From Ferriphaselus amnicola (GTDB lineage Bacteria > Pseudomonadota > Gammaproteobacteria > Burkholderiales > Gallionellaceae), in contig NZ_AP018738.1 of assembly GCF_000974685.2 (NCBI RefSeq), positions 1,054,001 through 1,118,000 on the forward strand: 64,000 bases of DNA. The letters run 5' to 3'. The stretch's first letter is position 1, and each line of letters opens with the position of its first letter. Position numbers and translations under genes: made by a program. A model generated the notes under the pieces. That model saw only the letters and a list, made by a program, of their open reading frames with translations. It did no database searches and was not told where the DNA came from. Shown here piece after piece: positions 38,200 through 48,219 of the stretch.

Positions 38200-38925
38200 A
38201 TGGCAGGACACAGCAAATGGGCTAACATCCAGCATCGCAAGGGGCGTCAGGATGCCAAGCGCGGGCAAATCTTCACCCGACTCATCAAGGAAATCACTGT
38301 GGCGGCCAAGTTAGGCGGCAGCGACCCCGACACCAATCCGCGTCTGCGTCTGGCGATGGAAAAGGCCTACGACAACAACATGCCCAAGGATAACGTCGAG
38401 CGTGCGATCAAGCGTGGAGCGGGCGAACTTGAAGGTGTGGACTACATGGAGCTGCGCTACGAAGGTTACGGAATCAACGGCGCAGCGGTGATGGTCGATT
38501 GCATGACCGACAACAAGACGCGCACCGTGGCCGATGTGCGCCATGCCTTCACAAAATACGGCGGCAACCTCGGCACTGACGGTTCCGTTTCCTTCCTGTT
38601 CAAGCATTGCGGCTATATGGTGTTCGCGCCCGGCACGGACGAGGATGCGCTGATGGAAGTGGCGCTGGATGCTGGTGCGGAAGACATCGTGAACAACGAC
38701 GACGGCAGCATCGAAGTCATCACGGCCCCACATGATTTCGTGACCGTAAAGCAGCGTCTGGAAGCCTCCGGCTTCAAGCCCGAGATGGGCGAAGTGACCA
38801 TGAAGGCCGAAACGGAAGTTACGTTTACCGGCGACGATGCCGTGCGTATGCAGAAACTGTTGGACGCGCTAGAAGACGTGGGCGACGTGCAGGAAGTCTA
38901 TACCACCGCTGTGATCGAAGAGTAA
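38200..38925 (+). CDS. yebC: YebC/PmpR-family protein
   Basis: 241 residues, normal for the family. Begins [18 protein letters not shown], the invariant N-terminus. Members act as DNA-binding regulators (PmpR) and, more recently, as ribosome factors easing translation of proline-rich stretches. The position directly upstream of ruvC is conserved in proteobacteria. Confidence 0.94.
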   Translation: MAGHSKWANIQHRKGRQDAKRGQIFTRLIKEITVAAKLGGSDPDTNPRLRLAMEKAYDNNMPKDNVERAIKRGAGELEGVDYMELRYEGYGINGAAVMVDCMTDNKTRTVADVRHAFTKYGGNLGTDGSVSFLFKHCGYMVFAPGTDEDALMEVALDAGAEDIVNNDDGSIEVITAPHDFVTVKQRLEASGFKPEMGEVTMKAETEVTFTGDDAVRMQKLLDALEDVGDVQEVYTTAVIEE

Positions 38926-38928
38926 GCG

Positions 38929-39453
38929 GTGATAACTCGCATCCTCGGCATCGACCCCGGTCTGCGCATCACGGGGTTCGGTGTCTTGGACAAACAAGGT
39001 CAGCAACTTAGCTACGTTGCCAGTGGCTGCATCAAGACGCCCGATGGTGAGTTGCCAGAGCGGCTGAAGGTCATCCTGTTATCGTTGGGCGAGGTCATCG
39101 CCTTGCATCAGCCACAGCAGGTCGCGGTGGAAAAAGTATTCGTCAACGTCAATCCGCAATCCACTTTACTGTTGGGGCAGGCGCGCGGTGCGGCGATCTG
39201 TGCGGCGGTGTCAGCCCATTTGCCGGTGGCGGAATATACCGCTCTACAGGTGAAGCAATCGGTGGTGGGAAATGGCCATGCCGCCAAGGAGCAGGTTCAG
39301 GAAATGGTGAAACGACTCTTGAATCTCTCTGGAACGCCTAGCCCTGATGCGGCCGATGCATTGGCTTGCGCCATCTGCCATGCCCATGGTGGCATGGGGC
39401 TGGGGGGGCTGGCTACCAAGGGCTTTCGAGTCAAAGGCGGGAGATTGATTTGA
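38929..39453 (+). CDS. ruvC: Holliday junction endonuclease RuvC
   Basis: Resolves Holliday junctions with RuvAB. 174 residues; catalytic acids in [14 protein letters not shown] (Asp), VAVEKVFVN (Glu) and the C-terminal [15 protein letters not shown] (two Asp). GTG start three bases after yebC, so translationally linked. The usual ruvC-ruvA contact is broken here by a prenyltransferase gene. Confidence 0.95.
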   Translation: MITRILGIDPGLRITGFGVLDKQGQQLSYVASGCIKTPDGELPERLKVILLSLGEVIALHQPQQVAVEKVFVNVNPQSTLLLGQARGAAICAAVSAHLPVAEYTALQVKQSVVGNGHAAKEQVQEMVKRLLNLSGTPSPDAADALACAICHAHGGMGLGGLATKGFRVKGGRLI

Positions 39454-39480
39454 ATCTGCACATAACGAAGGAGTAGCACG

Positions 39481-40416
39481 ATGCCACCTCTAGAGCCCAC
39501 TCTCGCTGCGTTTGCCAATCCCTTCGTACGCTATTTTGCAGCAACGCGACCTGCATTCCTTACGGCTAGTTTGACTGCCGCCATACTGGGGCTGGCGACC
39601 GCGCGCCATTCCGGCATCGTCTTGGATGCAACGCTGGCTACGGTGACCTTGCTGTTTGCGGTGTTGGCGCATGCCGGAGCAAACGTGCTTAACGACTATT
39701 ACGATGCGCTGAATGGTACTGATGCAGCTAACACCGAGCGCATCTTCCCGTTCACCGGCGGCAGCCGCTTCATCCAGAACGGTGTGCTGACGCGGGCACA
39801 GACGCGCAACTTCGGGTTTTCTCTTCTGGCGGCGGTGGCGCTGGCAGGGCTCTGGCTGATGGCGCAAAGTGCACCGCAGTTGCTCTACATAGGCCTGCTC
39901 GGTCTGCTTGTTGGCTGGGCGTACTCTGCGCCGCCACTGAGTCTGAATAGCCGAGGCCTAGGCGAACTGTGTATCGCCGTTGGTTTCAGTCTGATCCCAA
40001 TCGGTGCGGACTTTGTGCAGCGCGGCGAGTTTGCCCTGTTTCCGGTGATTGCGGTGGTCAGCTACGGCCTGCTCACGGCGAACCTGCTTTACATCAACCA
40101 GTTCCCAGACCGCACAGCCGATATTTCCGCAGGTAAATTGCACTGGGTGGCCCGACTGCCCGTGACGCAGGCTCGTTGGGGTTATGTGTTGATCGCCGCA
40201 TCTGCTTACTTTTGGCTGGCTGGGGCAGTTATCATGCACGCCTTGCCGCCGCTGGCGCTATTGGGCATGCTGTCTGCGCCGCTAAGTTTCAATGCAGCGC
40301 GCCAATTGTTGCAACACGCAGCTCAGCCACAGCAGCTTGCCACCGCCATCCAGGCCACTATCGGTGCGATGCTGGCGCATGGAGCGCTGGTGTCGGTGGC
40401 GCTATTTATCGCATAA
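39481..40416 (+). CDS. UbiA-superfamily prenyltransferase (MenA-like)
   Basis: 311 residues with eight or nine membrane helices. The two Asp-rich motifs of UbiA enzymes are present: NVLNDYYDALNGTD (first) and NQFPDRTADISAGK (second, in MenA-like position). It would attach a polyprenyl tail to an aromatic acceptor; MenA (dihydroxynaphthoate, menaquinone) is the closest type by motif. No other men or ubi genes are in the window. The ATG follows GAAGGAG. It sits between ruvC and ruvA, which is unusual. Confidence 0.87.
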   Translation: MPPLEPTLAAFANPFVRYFAATRPAFLTASLTAAILGLATARHSGIVLDATLATVTLLFAVLAHAGANVLNDYYDALNGTDAANTERIFPFTGGSRFIQNGVLTRAQTRNFGFSLLAAVALAGLWLMAQSAPQLLYIGLLGLLVGWAYSAPPLSLNSRGLGELCIAVGFSLIPIGADFVQRGEFALFPVIAVVSYGLLTANLLYINQFPDRTADISAGKLHWVARLPVTQARWGYVLIAASAYFWLAGAVIMHALPPLALLGMLSAPLSFNAARQLLQHAAQPQQLATAIQATIGAMLAHGALVSVALFIA

Positions 40417-40425
40417 AGGAAAATC

Positions 40426-41010
40426 GTGATCGGTCGTCTCACCGGCAATGTGCTGGAAAAAAATCCCCCACAAATCCTGCTCGACGTGCAGGGCGTAGGC
40501 TATGAAGTCGAAGTGCCAATGAGCACCTTTTACAACCTGCCCGCGCTGGGCGAGCGGGTGGTGTTGCTGACTCAGTTCATCGTGCGCGAGGACGCGCATC
40601 TGCTGTACGGTTTTGGCACAGACGACGAGCGCGTAGCCTTCCGCCAGTTGCTCAAAATCAGCGGTGTCGGCCCCAAGTTAGCGTTGTCGGTTCTTTCTGG
40701 CTTGAGTCTAGTTGATCTGGCGGATGCTGTTTCCCGCAAGGAGACTGGGCGACTGACCAAGATACCCGGCGTCGGCAAGAAAACCGCTGAGCGCTTGATT
40801 CTCGAACTGCAAGGCAAATTCGCCACTGCGCCGACAGCCACAGGCAAAGCGGGTAGCAGTAGTTCTGCCATCAGTAGCGACATCACCAATGCGCTGCAAG
40901 CGCTTGGCTACAATGAGAAAGAGGCTGGGTGGGCGGCGCAGCAATTGCCTGCCGAAGTCAGCGTTTCAGATGGCATTCGGCAAGCGCTTAAATTACTATC
41001 CAAAGCATGA
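40426..41010 (+). CDS. ruvA: Holliday junction branch-migration protein RuvA
   Basis: Binds four-way junctions and loads RuvB. 194 residues: OB-fold (about 1-65), helix-hairpin-helix pair with [14 protein letters not shown] and [15 protein letters not shown] (about 70-140), flexible linker, and the RuvB-contacting domain III at the end. GTG start; AAGGAAA ribosome site nine bases after the prenyltransferase stop. Confidence 0.96.
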   Translation: MIGRLTGNVLEKNPPQILLDVQGVGYEVEVPMSTFYNLPALGERVVLLTQFIVREDAHLLYGFGTDDERVAFRQLLKISGVGPKLALSVLSGLSLVDLADAVSRKETGRLTKIPGVGKKTAERLILELQGKFATAPTATGKAGSSSSAISSDITNALQALGYNEKEAGWAAQQLPAEVSVSDGIRQALKLLSKA

Positions 41011-42062
41011 TTCACACCGACGATCTTACTTCTGGCTCCCGCCTGATCTCGCCTGTGCCTGTTTCGGTCAGGGAAGAGGCGCTGGAGCGCGCGCTACGTC
41101 CTAAGCAACTCGACGAATACGTCGGGCAGGAGAAGGTTCGTGGGCAGCTATCGCTATTCATCGAGGCGGCGAAGATGCGGCAGGAACCGCTGGATCACGT
41201 GTTGTTGTTCGGTCCGCCGGGGCTGGGCAAGACGACCTTGGCACACATAATTGCGCGTGAGATGGGGGTGAATCTGCGCCAGACCTCGGGGCCGGTGCTG
41301 GAGAGGGCAGGGGATCTAGCAGCGCTGCTGACCAATCTGGAGCCGAACGATGTGTTGTTCATCGACGAAATTCATCGTCTGTCGCCGGTGGTGGAGGAAA
41401 TTCTGTATCCCGCGCTGGAGGACTATCAGATCGACATCATGATCGGAGAGGGGCCGGGGGCGCGCTCGGTGAAGCTCGATCTGCCGCCGTTTACACTGGT
41501 CGGCGCGACCACCCGCGCTGGGATGTTGACCAATCCCTTGCGCGACCGTTTCGGCATCATCGGGCGGCTGGAGTTCTACACGCCGCAAGAGTTGCAGCGC
41601 ATCGTGATGCGCTCGTCTGGGCTGCTGGAGATGAATCTGTCCGACGACGGTGCTTTGGAAGTGGCGCGCCGTTCGCGCGGCACGCCACGTATCGCCAATC
41701 GTCTGCTACGCCGCGTGCGAGATTACGCCGATGTGCGCGCGGGCGGTGATGCCAGTCGCAAGGTGGCTGATGCGGCGCTGACCATGTTGGATGTGGATGC
41801 GCAGGGGCTGGATCTAATGGACCGCAAGTTGCTGCTCACGGTGATCGAGAAATTTGCTGGCGGGCCCGTTGGCGTGGATAACCTCGCGGCTGCTATTGGC
41901 GAAGAGCGTGACACCATCGAAGATGTGCTGGAACCGTACCTGATCCAACAGGGTTACCTGCAACGCACGCCGCGTGGACGCATGGCGACGGCCAACGCTT
42001 GGCTGCATTTCGGCTTGCCGCAACCGGGTAATCCGGCCAATAAGGAATTGTGGAGTGACTGA
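41007..42062 (+). CDS. ruvB: Holliday junction ATP-dependent helicase RuvB
   Basis: AAA+ motor of branch migration. 351 residues with Walker [13 protein letters not shown], Walker [11 protein letters not shown], sensor 1 LVGATTRAG and arginine finger in NPLRDRFG; winged-helix domain at the C-terminus. The start overlaps the ruvA stop by 4 bases. Confidence 0.97.
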   Translation: MIHTDDLTSGSRLISPVPVSVREEALERALRPKQLDEYVGQEKVRGQLSLFIEAAKMRQEPLDHVLLFGPPGLGKTTLAHIIAREMGVNLRQTSGPVLERAGDLAALLTNLEPNDVLFIDEIHRLSPVVEEILYPALEDYQIDIMIGEGPGARSVKLDLPPFTLVGATTRAGMLTNPLRDRFGIIGRLEFYTPQELQRIVMRSSGLLEMNLSDDGALEVARRSRGTPRIANRLLRRVRDYADVRAGGDASRKVADAALTMLDVDAQGLDLMDRKLLLTVIEKFAGGPVGVDNLAAAIGEERDTIEDVLEPYLIQQGYLQRTPRGRMATANAWLHFGLPQPGNPANKELWSD

Positions 42063-42465
42063 CACACAACCGTATTCTTTGCCTGTTAGAGTCTATTTCC
42101 ACGATACGGATGCAGGCGGCGTGGTCTATCACGCGAATTACGCGAATTTCATGGAACGTGCACGGACTGAGTGGTTGCGCGATGTCTATGGGTATAATCA
42201 CGCCGCGATGATGAAGGAATTGGGCGTGGCCTTCGTGGTGTGCTCGATGAAACTGGATTTTCTCAGGCCGGCGGTGTTGGATGATCTGTTGCAGGTGACG
42301 GCTGAGTTGAAGGAGATTGGACGCAGTCGGGTGACGATCCACCAGTCGGTAAAGCGCGGTAGCGAAACGCTGACAACGGCTGAGATCCATCTGGTGTGCG
42401 TGGATATTTCGGCATTCAGGCCCGTGGCGGTGCCGGATGTGTTGCGGAATCAATGGAAGGATTGA
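42055..42465 (+). CDS. ybgC: YbgC acyl-CoA thioesterase, tol-pal associated
   Basis: 136-residue hot-dog thioesterase. The active-site motif [16 protein letters not shown] is complete with its catalytic Asp. The GTG start overlaps the ruvB stop; an extended frame would run into ruvB. First gene of the Tol-Pal cluster, where it is thought to act on acyl-CoA or acyl-ACP in phospholipid metabolism. Confidence 0.93.
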   Translation: MTDTQPYSLPVRVYFHDTDAGGVVYHANYANFMERARTEWLRDVYGYNHAAMMKELGVAFVVCSMKLDFLRPAVLDDLLQVTAELKEIGRSRVTIHQSVKRGSETLTTAEIHLVCVDISAFRPVAVPDVLRNQWKD

Positions 42466-42475
42466 AGGAAAAAGC

Positions 42476-43150
42476 ATGGAAGTTACTCAAGATCTATCGT
42501 TTATTACCTTGATTGGAAATGCCAGCGTACTGGTGCAACTGGTGATGGGTTTGCTGCTATTCGTGTCGCTGCTGTCGTGGTGGTACATTTTCCAGAAGAT
42601 GTTCGCGGTGCGTTTGACCACCAAGCAGAGCGTGATCTTCGAGCAAGCATTCTGGTCGCATGATGACCTAGAGGTGCTGTACCGTAATGCGCTTTCCTCA
42701 CGGGAGAATGCGGGTAGTCTGGAGCGCATCTTTGCTGCAGGCTTTGAGGAATTTAAGAAATTGAAACGCAAGTCGGGTATGGACGTAAGCGCGGTGATGG
42801 ATGGTACGCGCCGGGCTATGCGAGCAACTTATCAGCGCGAGATGGATCATCTGGAGTCGCATCTTTCCTTTCTGGCAACGGTCGGCTCAGTCAGTCCTTA
42901 TGTCGGTCTATTCGGTACGGTGTGGGGCATCATGAACGCCTTCCGTGGGTTGGCGAATGTCGGTCAGGCAACGTTGGCACACGTCGCGCCCGGCATCGCC
43001 GAAGCTTTGGTCGCGACTGCGATGGGCTTGTTCGCGGCGATTCCTGCAGTGGTAGCTTACAACCGTTACGCGCATGAGATCGACCGTCTTTCTACCCGCT
43101 TCGAGAGCTTCATGGAAGAGTTCTCCAACGTGCTTCAGCGGCAGCCGTAA
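42476..43150 (+). CDS. tolQ: Tol-Pal motor protein TolQ
   Basis: Proton-channel subunit of the Tol motor, which maintains the outer membrane and helps it constrict at division. 224 residues with three membrane helices; the central MotA/TolQ/ExbB stretch TVGSVSPYVGLFGTVWGIMN is intact. The ATG follows GAAGGAAAAAG, ten bases after ybgC. Confidence 0.95.
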   Translation: MEVTQDLSFITLIGNASVLVQLVMGLLLFVSLLSWWYIFQKMFAVRLTTKQSVIFEQAFWSHDDLEVLYRNALSSRENAGSLERIFAAGFEEFKKLKRKSGMDVSAVMDGTRRAMRATYQREMDHLESHLSFLATVGSVSPYVGLFGTVWGIMNAFRGLANVGQATLAHVAPGIAEALVATAMGLFAAIPAVVAYNRYAHEIDRLSTRFESFMEEFSNVLQRQP

Positions 43151-43167
43151 GTTTAGGAAGGACAGCC

Positions 43168-43581
43168 ATGAGAAGTCGCTCCTCGCATCGTCCGATGAGT
43201 CAGATCAACGTCGTGCCGTATATCGACGTGATGCTGGTGCTGCTGGTCATCTTTATGGTCACCGCGCCGATGATGAATCCAGGGCAAGTCGATCTGCCCA
43301 GCATCGGCAAGGCGCTCACGCCGCCCACTGCGCCGCTAGAGGTCATCATCAAGAAAGACAACTCCTTAGCCTTGCGCGACCATGCGTCTGCAGATGCCGA
43401 GCATGAGGTGTCTAGCGAAGAGATGGTTATTACCATCAAGCAGAAGCAAGCGGCGAACGCCGAGCAGCCGGTGGTGATCTCCGCTGACAAGAATGTGCGT
43501 TACGAAGAGGTCATCAAGGTGATGGACGTGTTGCAAAGGCAGCAAGTGAAAAAAGTCGGACTGCTGACGCAGAGCAAGTAA
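43168..43581 (+). CDS. tolR: Tol-Pal motor protein TolR
   Basis: 137 residues: one membrane helix with the proton-carrying Asp in VVPYIDVMLVLLVIFMVTAP, then a small periplasmic domain. Partner of TolQ and TolA. Confidence 0.95.
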   Translation: MRSRSSHRPMSQINVVPYIDVMLVLLVIFMVTAPMMNPGQVDLPSIGKALTPPTAPLEVIIKKDNSLALRDHASADAEHEVSSEEMVITIKQKQAANAEQPVVISADKNVRYEEVIKVMDVLQRQQVKKVGLLTQSK

Positions 43582-43583
43582 GC

Positions 43584-44324
43584 ATGGAATTGACTTACCA
43601 CCAGCCCAATCGGATGCCAGCCGCGATGCTGGCATTGCTGGTACACACCCTGTTCTTCGCCCTGCTGTATTTTGGAGTGGGCTGGCACTCTGAACAGCCG
43701 CAAGGGATGACGGTGGATATGTGGGATGCTTTGCCTGCGGCGACGTCTGCTTCTGTCGCTGAGCCAGCTCCTCGTGAACCTGAACCTGTTGAGCCACCCA
43801 AGCCGGTGGTAAAGGAAGTCGCTCCGGCCAAGCCCGAACCGATCAAGGCCGAGATCGAACTTAAAGATAAGAAAAAGCCGCTTGAAAAAGTGACTGAAGT
43901 GAAAAAGCCAATCGAGGTGGCTAAGCCCGTGCCGCCAAAAGTCACCGAGACGATGAGGGCAGAGCAGGCGGCCAAAGCTGAGATGGAGCGGGTTCGTGCA
44001 GAGCGAGCCGCAGCCGAGGCGGCACAAGCGGCGGCAAATGGTCGAGTGGTCGATGAGTTTGTGGCCAAAATCATCGCCAAAGTAAAACGCAATATCGTGA
44101 TGCCACCTGATGTGCCAGATAATGCCAAAGCCGAATTTGATGTGACCCTGCTGCCAGGGGGCTCCGTTCTTAACACCAAGTTGGCAAAGTCCAGTGGCAA
44201 TGTTGCTTATGACAGTGCTGTGGAGCGCGCCATACTTAAATCCCAACCGTTACCGTTGCCACCTGACGCTTCTTTGTTCAAGCGGTTCCGTGATTTGCAT
44301 TTGGGCTTTAAGCCCGTGGAGTGA
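43584..44324 (+). CDS. tolA: Tol-Pal energy-transducing protein TolA
   Basis: 246 residues: N-terminal membrane anchor (about 11-32), a Pro/Lys/Glu-rich then Ala/Glu/Arg-rich helical spacer (about 60-150), and a C-terminal TonB-like domain beginning near VVDEFVAKIIAKVKRNIV. The spacer is short relative to E. coli TolA (421 residues). Spans the periplasm to contact Pal and TolB. Confidence 0.93.
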   Translation: MELTYHQPNRMPAAMLALLVHTLFFALLYFGVGWHSEQPQGMTVDMWDALPAATSASVAEPAPREPEPVEPPKPVVKEVAPAKPEPIKAEIELKDKKKPLEKVTEVKKPIEVAKPVPPKVTETMRAEQAAKAEMERVRAERAAAEAAQAAANGRVVDEFVAKIIAKVKRNIVMPPDVPDNAKAEFDVTLLPGGSVLNTKLAKSSGNVAYDSAVERAILKSQPLPLPPDASLFKRFRDLHLGFKPVE

Positions 44325-44329
44325 TAGAG

Positions 44330-45592
44330 ATGATTATGCGTACGCTGACGATATTTGTCCTGTTGATGGTTGTTGCGCCCGCAAAGGCGGCGTTGAACAT
44401 CGAGATTATCGGGGCAGGTGAACGACAGATTCCGGTGGTGGTGGTGCCATTCGCTGGTGAGGAGAAGTTGCCAGTATCGATCAGCAGTGTGGTTTCGGCT
44501 GACTTGGCACGCACTGGCTTGTTCCGTCTCGTTGATCCGGCCGGAAAAGCACCGCATCAGCCAGCTGAGGTGAATTATTCCGAATGGAGTGGCGTGGAGG
44601 CGATCACGATCGGTAATGTGGTTGCTCAAGCGAACAATCGATTGGAAGTCCAGTTTCGCTTGTTAGATAGTGTCAAGCAAGTTGAGCTGGTGGGGCAGGC
44701 GGTGGCCGGCAAGGATGCGCAACTGCGCAACATCGCCCATCGCATCGCCGATATGATTTACGAAAAACTGACAGGGGTGCCCGGTGTGTTCAGCACTCGT
44801 ATCGTCTATGTGAACAGGCATAAGGGCAAGTTCAAGTTGATCGTGTCGGATAGTGATGGATTAGGTGAGCAAGTTATCCTGCAAAGTGATGAGCCGATCA
44901 TGTCACCAGCATGGTCGCCAGATGGCAGTCATCTGGCTTACGTCAGTTTTGAGTTGGGGCATGCATCGGTGTTCGTACAGTCTTTGGTGACTGGGCAGCG
45001 TATGGTGGTGGCGAACTTCCCCGGAAGTAACAGTGCACCGGCTTGGTCACCTGACGGTACGCAGTTGGCCGTTGTTTTGACTCGTGATGGAAGCTCCCAA
45101 ATCTACCTGTGCAAGCCGGATGGTAGTGGCCTCAGACGACTCACTCACGGTGATGCGATCAATACTGAACCAAACTTTTCTCCTGATGGGCAGTATCTAC
45201 TGTTCACCTCGGATCGGGGTGGTAGTGCTCAAATATATCGGATGTCGGCTGAAGGGGGCGCTGCACATCGACTTACTTTCGAGGGAGGTCAGTCGTTCTC
45301 GCCGCGTCACAGCCCAGATGGCAAAGGATTCGTATTCACCTATCGAAATGGTGGGCGTTTCTATATCGCGACCGAGGACTTTGAGACCAAGCAAATGCAG
45401 GTGCTAACGGATGGCGGTTGGGAAAAGCGTCCGAGCTTTGCTCCCAATGGCAAGCTCGTGCTGTTTGCATCAGATGCCCTAGGTCGTGGTATATTGTCCA
45501 CCGTTTCCAGCGATGGGAAGGTCAAACAGCGTATGTCGGCACAAACGGGTGATGTTCGTGAACCCATGTGGGGGCCGTTTTTGAACCAGTAA
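44330..45592 (+). CDS. tolB: Tol-Pal translocation protein TolB
   Basis: Periplasmic beta-propeller that shuttles between Pal and TolA. Signal peptide ends at APAKA-ALN; the N-terminal domain (to about 160) is followed by a six-bladed propeller with repeated SPAWSPDGSHLAYVS-like blades. About 420 residues. An ATG is used here; a GTG nine bases earlier overlaps tolA, and another ATG is two codons later. Confidence 0.95.
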   Translation: MIMRTLTIFVLLMVVAPAKAALNIEIIGAGERQIPVVVVPFAGEEKLPVSISSVVSADLARTGLFRLVDPAGKAPHQPAEVNYSEWSGVEAITIGNVVAQANNRLEVQFRLLDSVKQVELVGQAVAGKDAQLRNIAHRIADMIYEKLTGVPGVFSTRIVYVNRHKGKFKLIVSDSDGLGEQVILQSDEPIMSPAWSPDGSHLAYVSFELGHASVFVQSLVTGQRMVVANFPGSNSAPAWSPDGTQLAVVLTRDGSSQIYLCKPDGSGLRRLTHGDAINTEPNFSPDGQYLLFTSDRGGSAQIYRMSAEGGAAHRLTFEGGQSFSPRHSPDGKGFVFTYRNGGRFYIATEDFETKQMQVLTDGGWEKRPSFAPNGKLVLFASDALGRGILSTVSSDGKVKQRMSAQTGDVREPMWGPFLNQ

Positions 45593-45615
45593 CTCTAATT
45601 AGAGGGGAAGTAAAG

Positions 45616-46110
45616 ATGAAAAAGATTGCATTGAGTGGATTGTTGCTTAGTTTATTGACGGCATGTGCCAGCCAGCCGAAGCCTGTGGCTCCAGTGGAGA
45701 AGGCGCCAGTTGCAGATGCAACTACAGTCAAAGTGGGCACAGCCGAAATCGATCCTTTGGATGACCCTAAGACAGGCTTGACCTATCGCAGCCTTTATTA
45801 CGCACTCGACGTGGATGTGATTCAAGACGCAGATAAGCCCTTGGTTGCCGCCCATGCCAAGTACTTGGGTTCGCACCCGGCGCGTACTGTGCGACTTGAG
45901 GGTAATGCCGACGAGCGTGGTAGCAATGAATACAACTTGGCTCTGGCTCAGCGTCGTGCCGATGGTGTGAAGAAGCTGCTGTTGCTGGGTGGTGCCAAGG
46001 AGGGGCAATTGACATCGGTAAGCTACGGTGAAGAAAAGCCACGTAATACGAGCCATGATGAAGATGGCTGGGCAGAGAATCGCCGTACTGATCTGAATTA
46101 CGCAAAGTAA
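45616..46110 (+). CDS. pal: Peptidoglycan-associated lipoprotein Pal
   Basis: 164 residues. Lipobox LLTAC (Cys near residue 17) and a C-terminal OmpA-like domain with LEGNADERGSNEYNLALAQR, the peptidoglycan-binding loop. Anchors the outer membrane to the wall. The ATG follows GGGGAAG. Confidence 0.96.
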   Translation: MKKIALSGLLLSLLTACASQPKPVAPVEKAPVADATTVKVGTAEIDPLDDPKTGLTYRSLYYALDVDVIQDADKPLVAAHAKYLGSHPARTVRLEGNADERGSNEYNLALAQRRADGVKKLLLLGGAKEGQLTSVSYGEEKPRNTSHDEDGWAENRRTDLNYAK

Positions 46111-46118
46111 TACGCCTT

Positions 46119-46862
46119 ATGAATTTGCGTGCCTTGTTGCTGATGGGTTGCTGCACATTCGCCTTGCAGGCGAATGCCGGTATTCTTTCCGATGACGAGG
46201 CACGTAAAGGCGTTCAGGCTCTGAACGAACGCGTCCAGAAGCTAGAGGATGCGCAGAAAGAACAGACTAGGTCGCTGCTCGACCTACAAGGCCAAATTGA
46301 GGCACTCAACATCGAACTGAGGAAGATGCGAGGTCAAAACGAAGAACTCGTTCACAATCTCCAAGATGCCGAGAAGCGGCAAAAAGATTTCTATATCGAC
46401 TTGGATAGCCGTCTGAGACGATTTGAAGTTGATCCAGCGCAATCCTCTTCTCCAGTGGCTTCTGCGACTGGTGTAACAGATGACCCATTGCAAGAGAATC
46501 GTGCCTTCGAGACCGCATTCAGCTTACATCGCGCCAAGAGCTATCAGGCTGCTATCAATGCGTTCCAAGAGTTCCAGCGTAAATATCCCAACTCCGTGCA
46601 GTTGCCCAATGTATATTTCCTGATGGGAGATTCATTCATGAGTCTCAAGGATTATCCGAGTGCGGCGATGACGTTCCAGACTTTCTTGGACGTTGCACCA
46701 AAGCAACCTAAGGCACCTGAAGCGCTATTGCTCATTGCGACAGCTCAGCAAGAAATGAAGCAACCTCTGCTTGTAAAGAAGACGCTGAAGAAGCTTGTTG
46801 TCCAATATCCAGATAGCGAAGCCGCTGCCAAGGCCAAGGAACGTCTGGCCACACTCAAGTAA
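46119..46862 (+). CDS. cpoB: Tol-Pal accessory protein CpoB (YbgF)
   Basis: Coordinates outer-membrane constriction with peptidoglycan synthesis at division. 247 residues: signal peptide (cut near ANA-GIL), an N-terminal coiled coil for trimerisation (about 30-95), and a C-terminal TPR domain starting near ENRAFETAFSLHRAKSYQAA. Starts 8 bases after pal. Confidence 0.93.
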   Translation: MNLRALLLMGCCTFALQANAGILSDDEARKGVQALNERVQKLEDAQKEQTRSLLDLQGQIEALNIELRKMRGQNEELVHNLQDAEKRQKDFYIDLDSRLRRFEVDPAQSSSPVASATGVTDDPLQENRAFETAFSLHRAKSYQAAINAFQEFQRKYPNSVQLPNVYFLMGDSFMSLKDYPSAAMTFQTFLDVAPKQPKAPEALLLIATAQQEMKQPLLVKKTLKKLVVQYPDSEAAAKAKERLATLK

Positions 46863-46873
46863 GGAGAGGACGA

Positions 46874-47533
46874 ATGTCCGAACCTGATACTCGCGCATCA
46901 CTGCGCATCACCGAGATTTTCTATTCATTGCAAGGCGAAACCAGTCGTGTCGGTTTGCCGACCGTATTCGTGCGGCTTACCGGCTGTCCCTTGCGCTGTA
47001 CTTATTGCGATACCGCTTATGCTTTTACTGGTGGGCGATCCATGCTGTTGACCGAGACCCTTGCTGAAGTAGCGCAACATGGAGCGCGCTATGTCACCGT
47101 CACGGGCGGCGAGCCGCTGGCACAGAAGAACTGTCTGCCTCTGCTTCAAGCCTTATGCGATGCGGGTTACCAGGTTTCGCTAGAAACGAGCGGCGCGCTA
47201 GATGTGAGTGGCGTTGATGCACGTGTGGCCAAGGTCTTGGACATCAAGACACCGGCGTCCGGTGAGTCGGATAAGAATCTCTGGGGTAATCTGATCTCTT
47301 TGAATCCGCAAGATGAGATCAAATTCGTGTTGTGTGACGAGATCGATTATCTTTGGGCAAAACAAGTGCTGGACGAACATGCCTTGGCTTCCCGCTGCGA
47401 GGTGCTGTTTTCACCCGCTCAAGGCCAGCTTGACCCGACCGTGCTGGCAGATTGGATCTTGCGCGACCACTTGCCGGTACGTCTACAAGTACAACTGCAC
47501 AAGCTGCTTTGGGGCAATCAGCAAGGCAAATGA
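46874..47533 (+). CDS. queE: 7-carboxy-7-deazaguanine synthase QueE
   Basis: Radical SAM enzyme in queuosine (preQ0) synthesis. 219 residues; the cluster-binding CPLRCTYC motif (Cys-x3-Cys-x2-Cys) is present near residues 37-44, followed by TGGEPL. Overlaps queC by 4 bases. queE/queC next to tol-pal is a common arrangement. Confidence 0.95.
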   Translation: MSEPDTRASLRITEIFYSLQGETSRVGLPTVFVRLTGCPLRCTYCDTAYAFTGGRSMLLTETLAEVAQHGARYVTVTGGEPLAQKNCLPLLQALCDAGYQVSLETSGALDVSGVDARVAKVLDIKTPASGESDKNLWGNLISLNPQDEIKFVLCDEIDYLWAKQVLDEHALASRCEVLFSPAQGQLDPTVLADWILRDHLPVRLQVQLHKLLWGNQQGK

Positions 47534-48210
47534 GAAAAGCACTCGTACTCCTCTCTGGTGGACTGGATTCTGCAACCGTGCTCGCCATCGCGCGCGCTCA
47601 AGGTTTTAGTTGTTATGCACTCAGTGTGGACTATGGTCAGCGTCACCATGCTGAATTGGCAGCAGCACAGCGTGTAGCGCAAACACTGGGGGCAAGTGAG
47701 CATCGCATCATCCACATTGATCTGACCAGTTTTGGCGGTTCGGCATTGACCGATGACACGATTGCCGTGCCCGAGCATCCGAGTGCGGGTATTCCGCTGA
47801 CTTATGTGCCTGCGCGCAACACCATCATGCTGTCGCTGGCGCTGGCTTGGGCCGAGGTGCTCGGCTCGCAGGATATATTCGTAGGCGTGAATGCAGTGGA
47901 CTATTCCGGCTATCCGGACTGCCGTCCCGAGTACATCAAGGCCTTCGAGGACATGGCCAACCTAGCCACCAAGGCCGCCGTGGAGGGGCATCGGCTGACC
48001 GTTCATGCTCCGCTTATTGCGCTTTCCAAGGCCGAGATCATTCAGCAGGGCATCGCCTTGGGCGTTGATTACGGCACGACAGTTTCCTGTTATCAGGCGG
48101 ACGAACAAGGCAGGGCCTGTGGGGTTTGCGACTCTTGCCGCTTGCGCGCCGCTGGTTTTCAGCAGGCTGGCGTGGCCGATGCCACCCGCTATTGCAGCAA
48201 ATCACAGTAG
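47530..48210 (+). CDS. queC: 7-cyano-7-deazaguanine synthase QueC
   Basis: Converts carboxy-deazaguanine to preQ0 using ATP and ammonia. 226 residues; the PP-loop [11 protein letters not shown] is at the start, and the zinc-binding Cys cluster is [20 protein letters not shown]. Starts within the queE stop. Confidence 0.96.
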   Translation: MRKALVLLSGGLDSATVLAIARAQGFSCYALSVDYGQRHHAELAAAQRVAQTLGASEHRIIHIDLTSFGGSALTDDTIAVPEHPSAGIPLTYVPARNTIMLSLALAWAEVLGSQDIFVGVNAVDYSGYPDCRPEYIKAFEDMANLATKAAVEGHRLTVHAPLIALSKAEIIQQGIALGVDYGTTVSCYQADEQGRACGVCDSCRLRAAGFQQAGVADATRYCSKSQ

Positions 48211-48219
48211 TGCCTGAAC

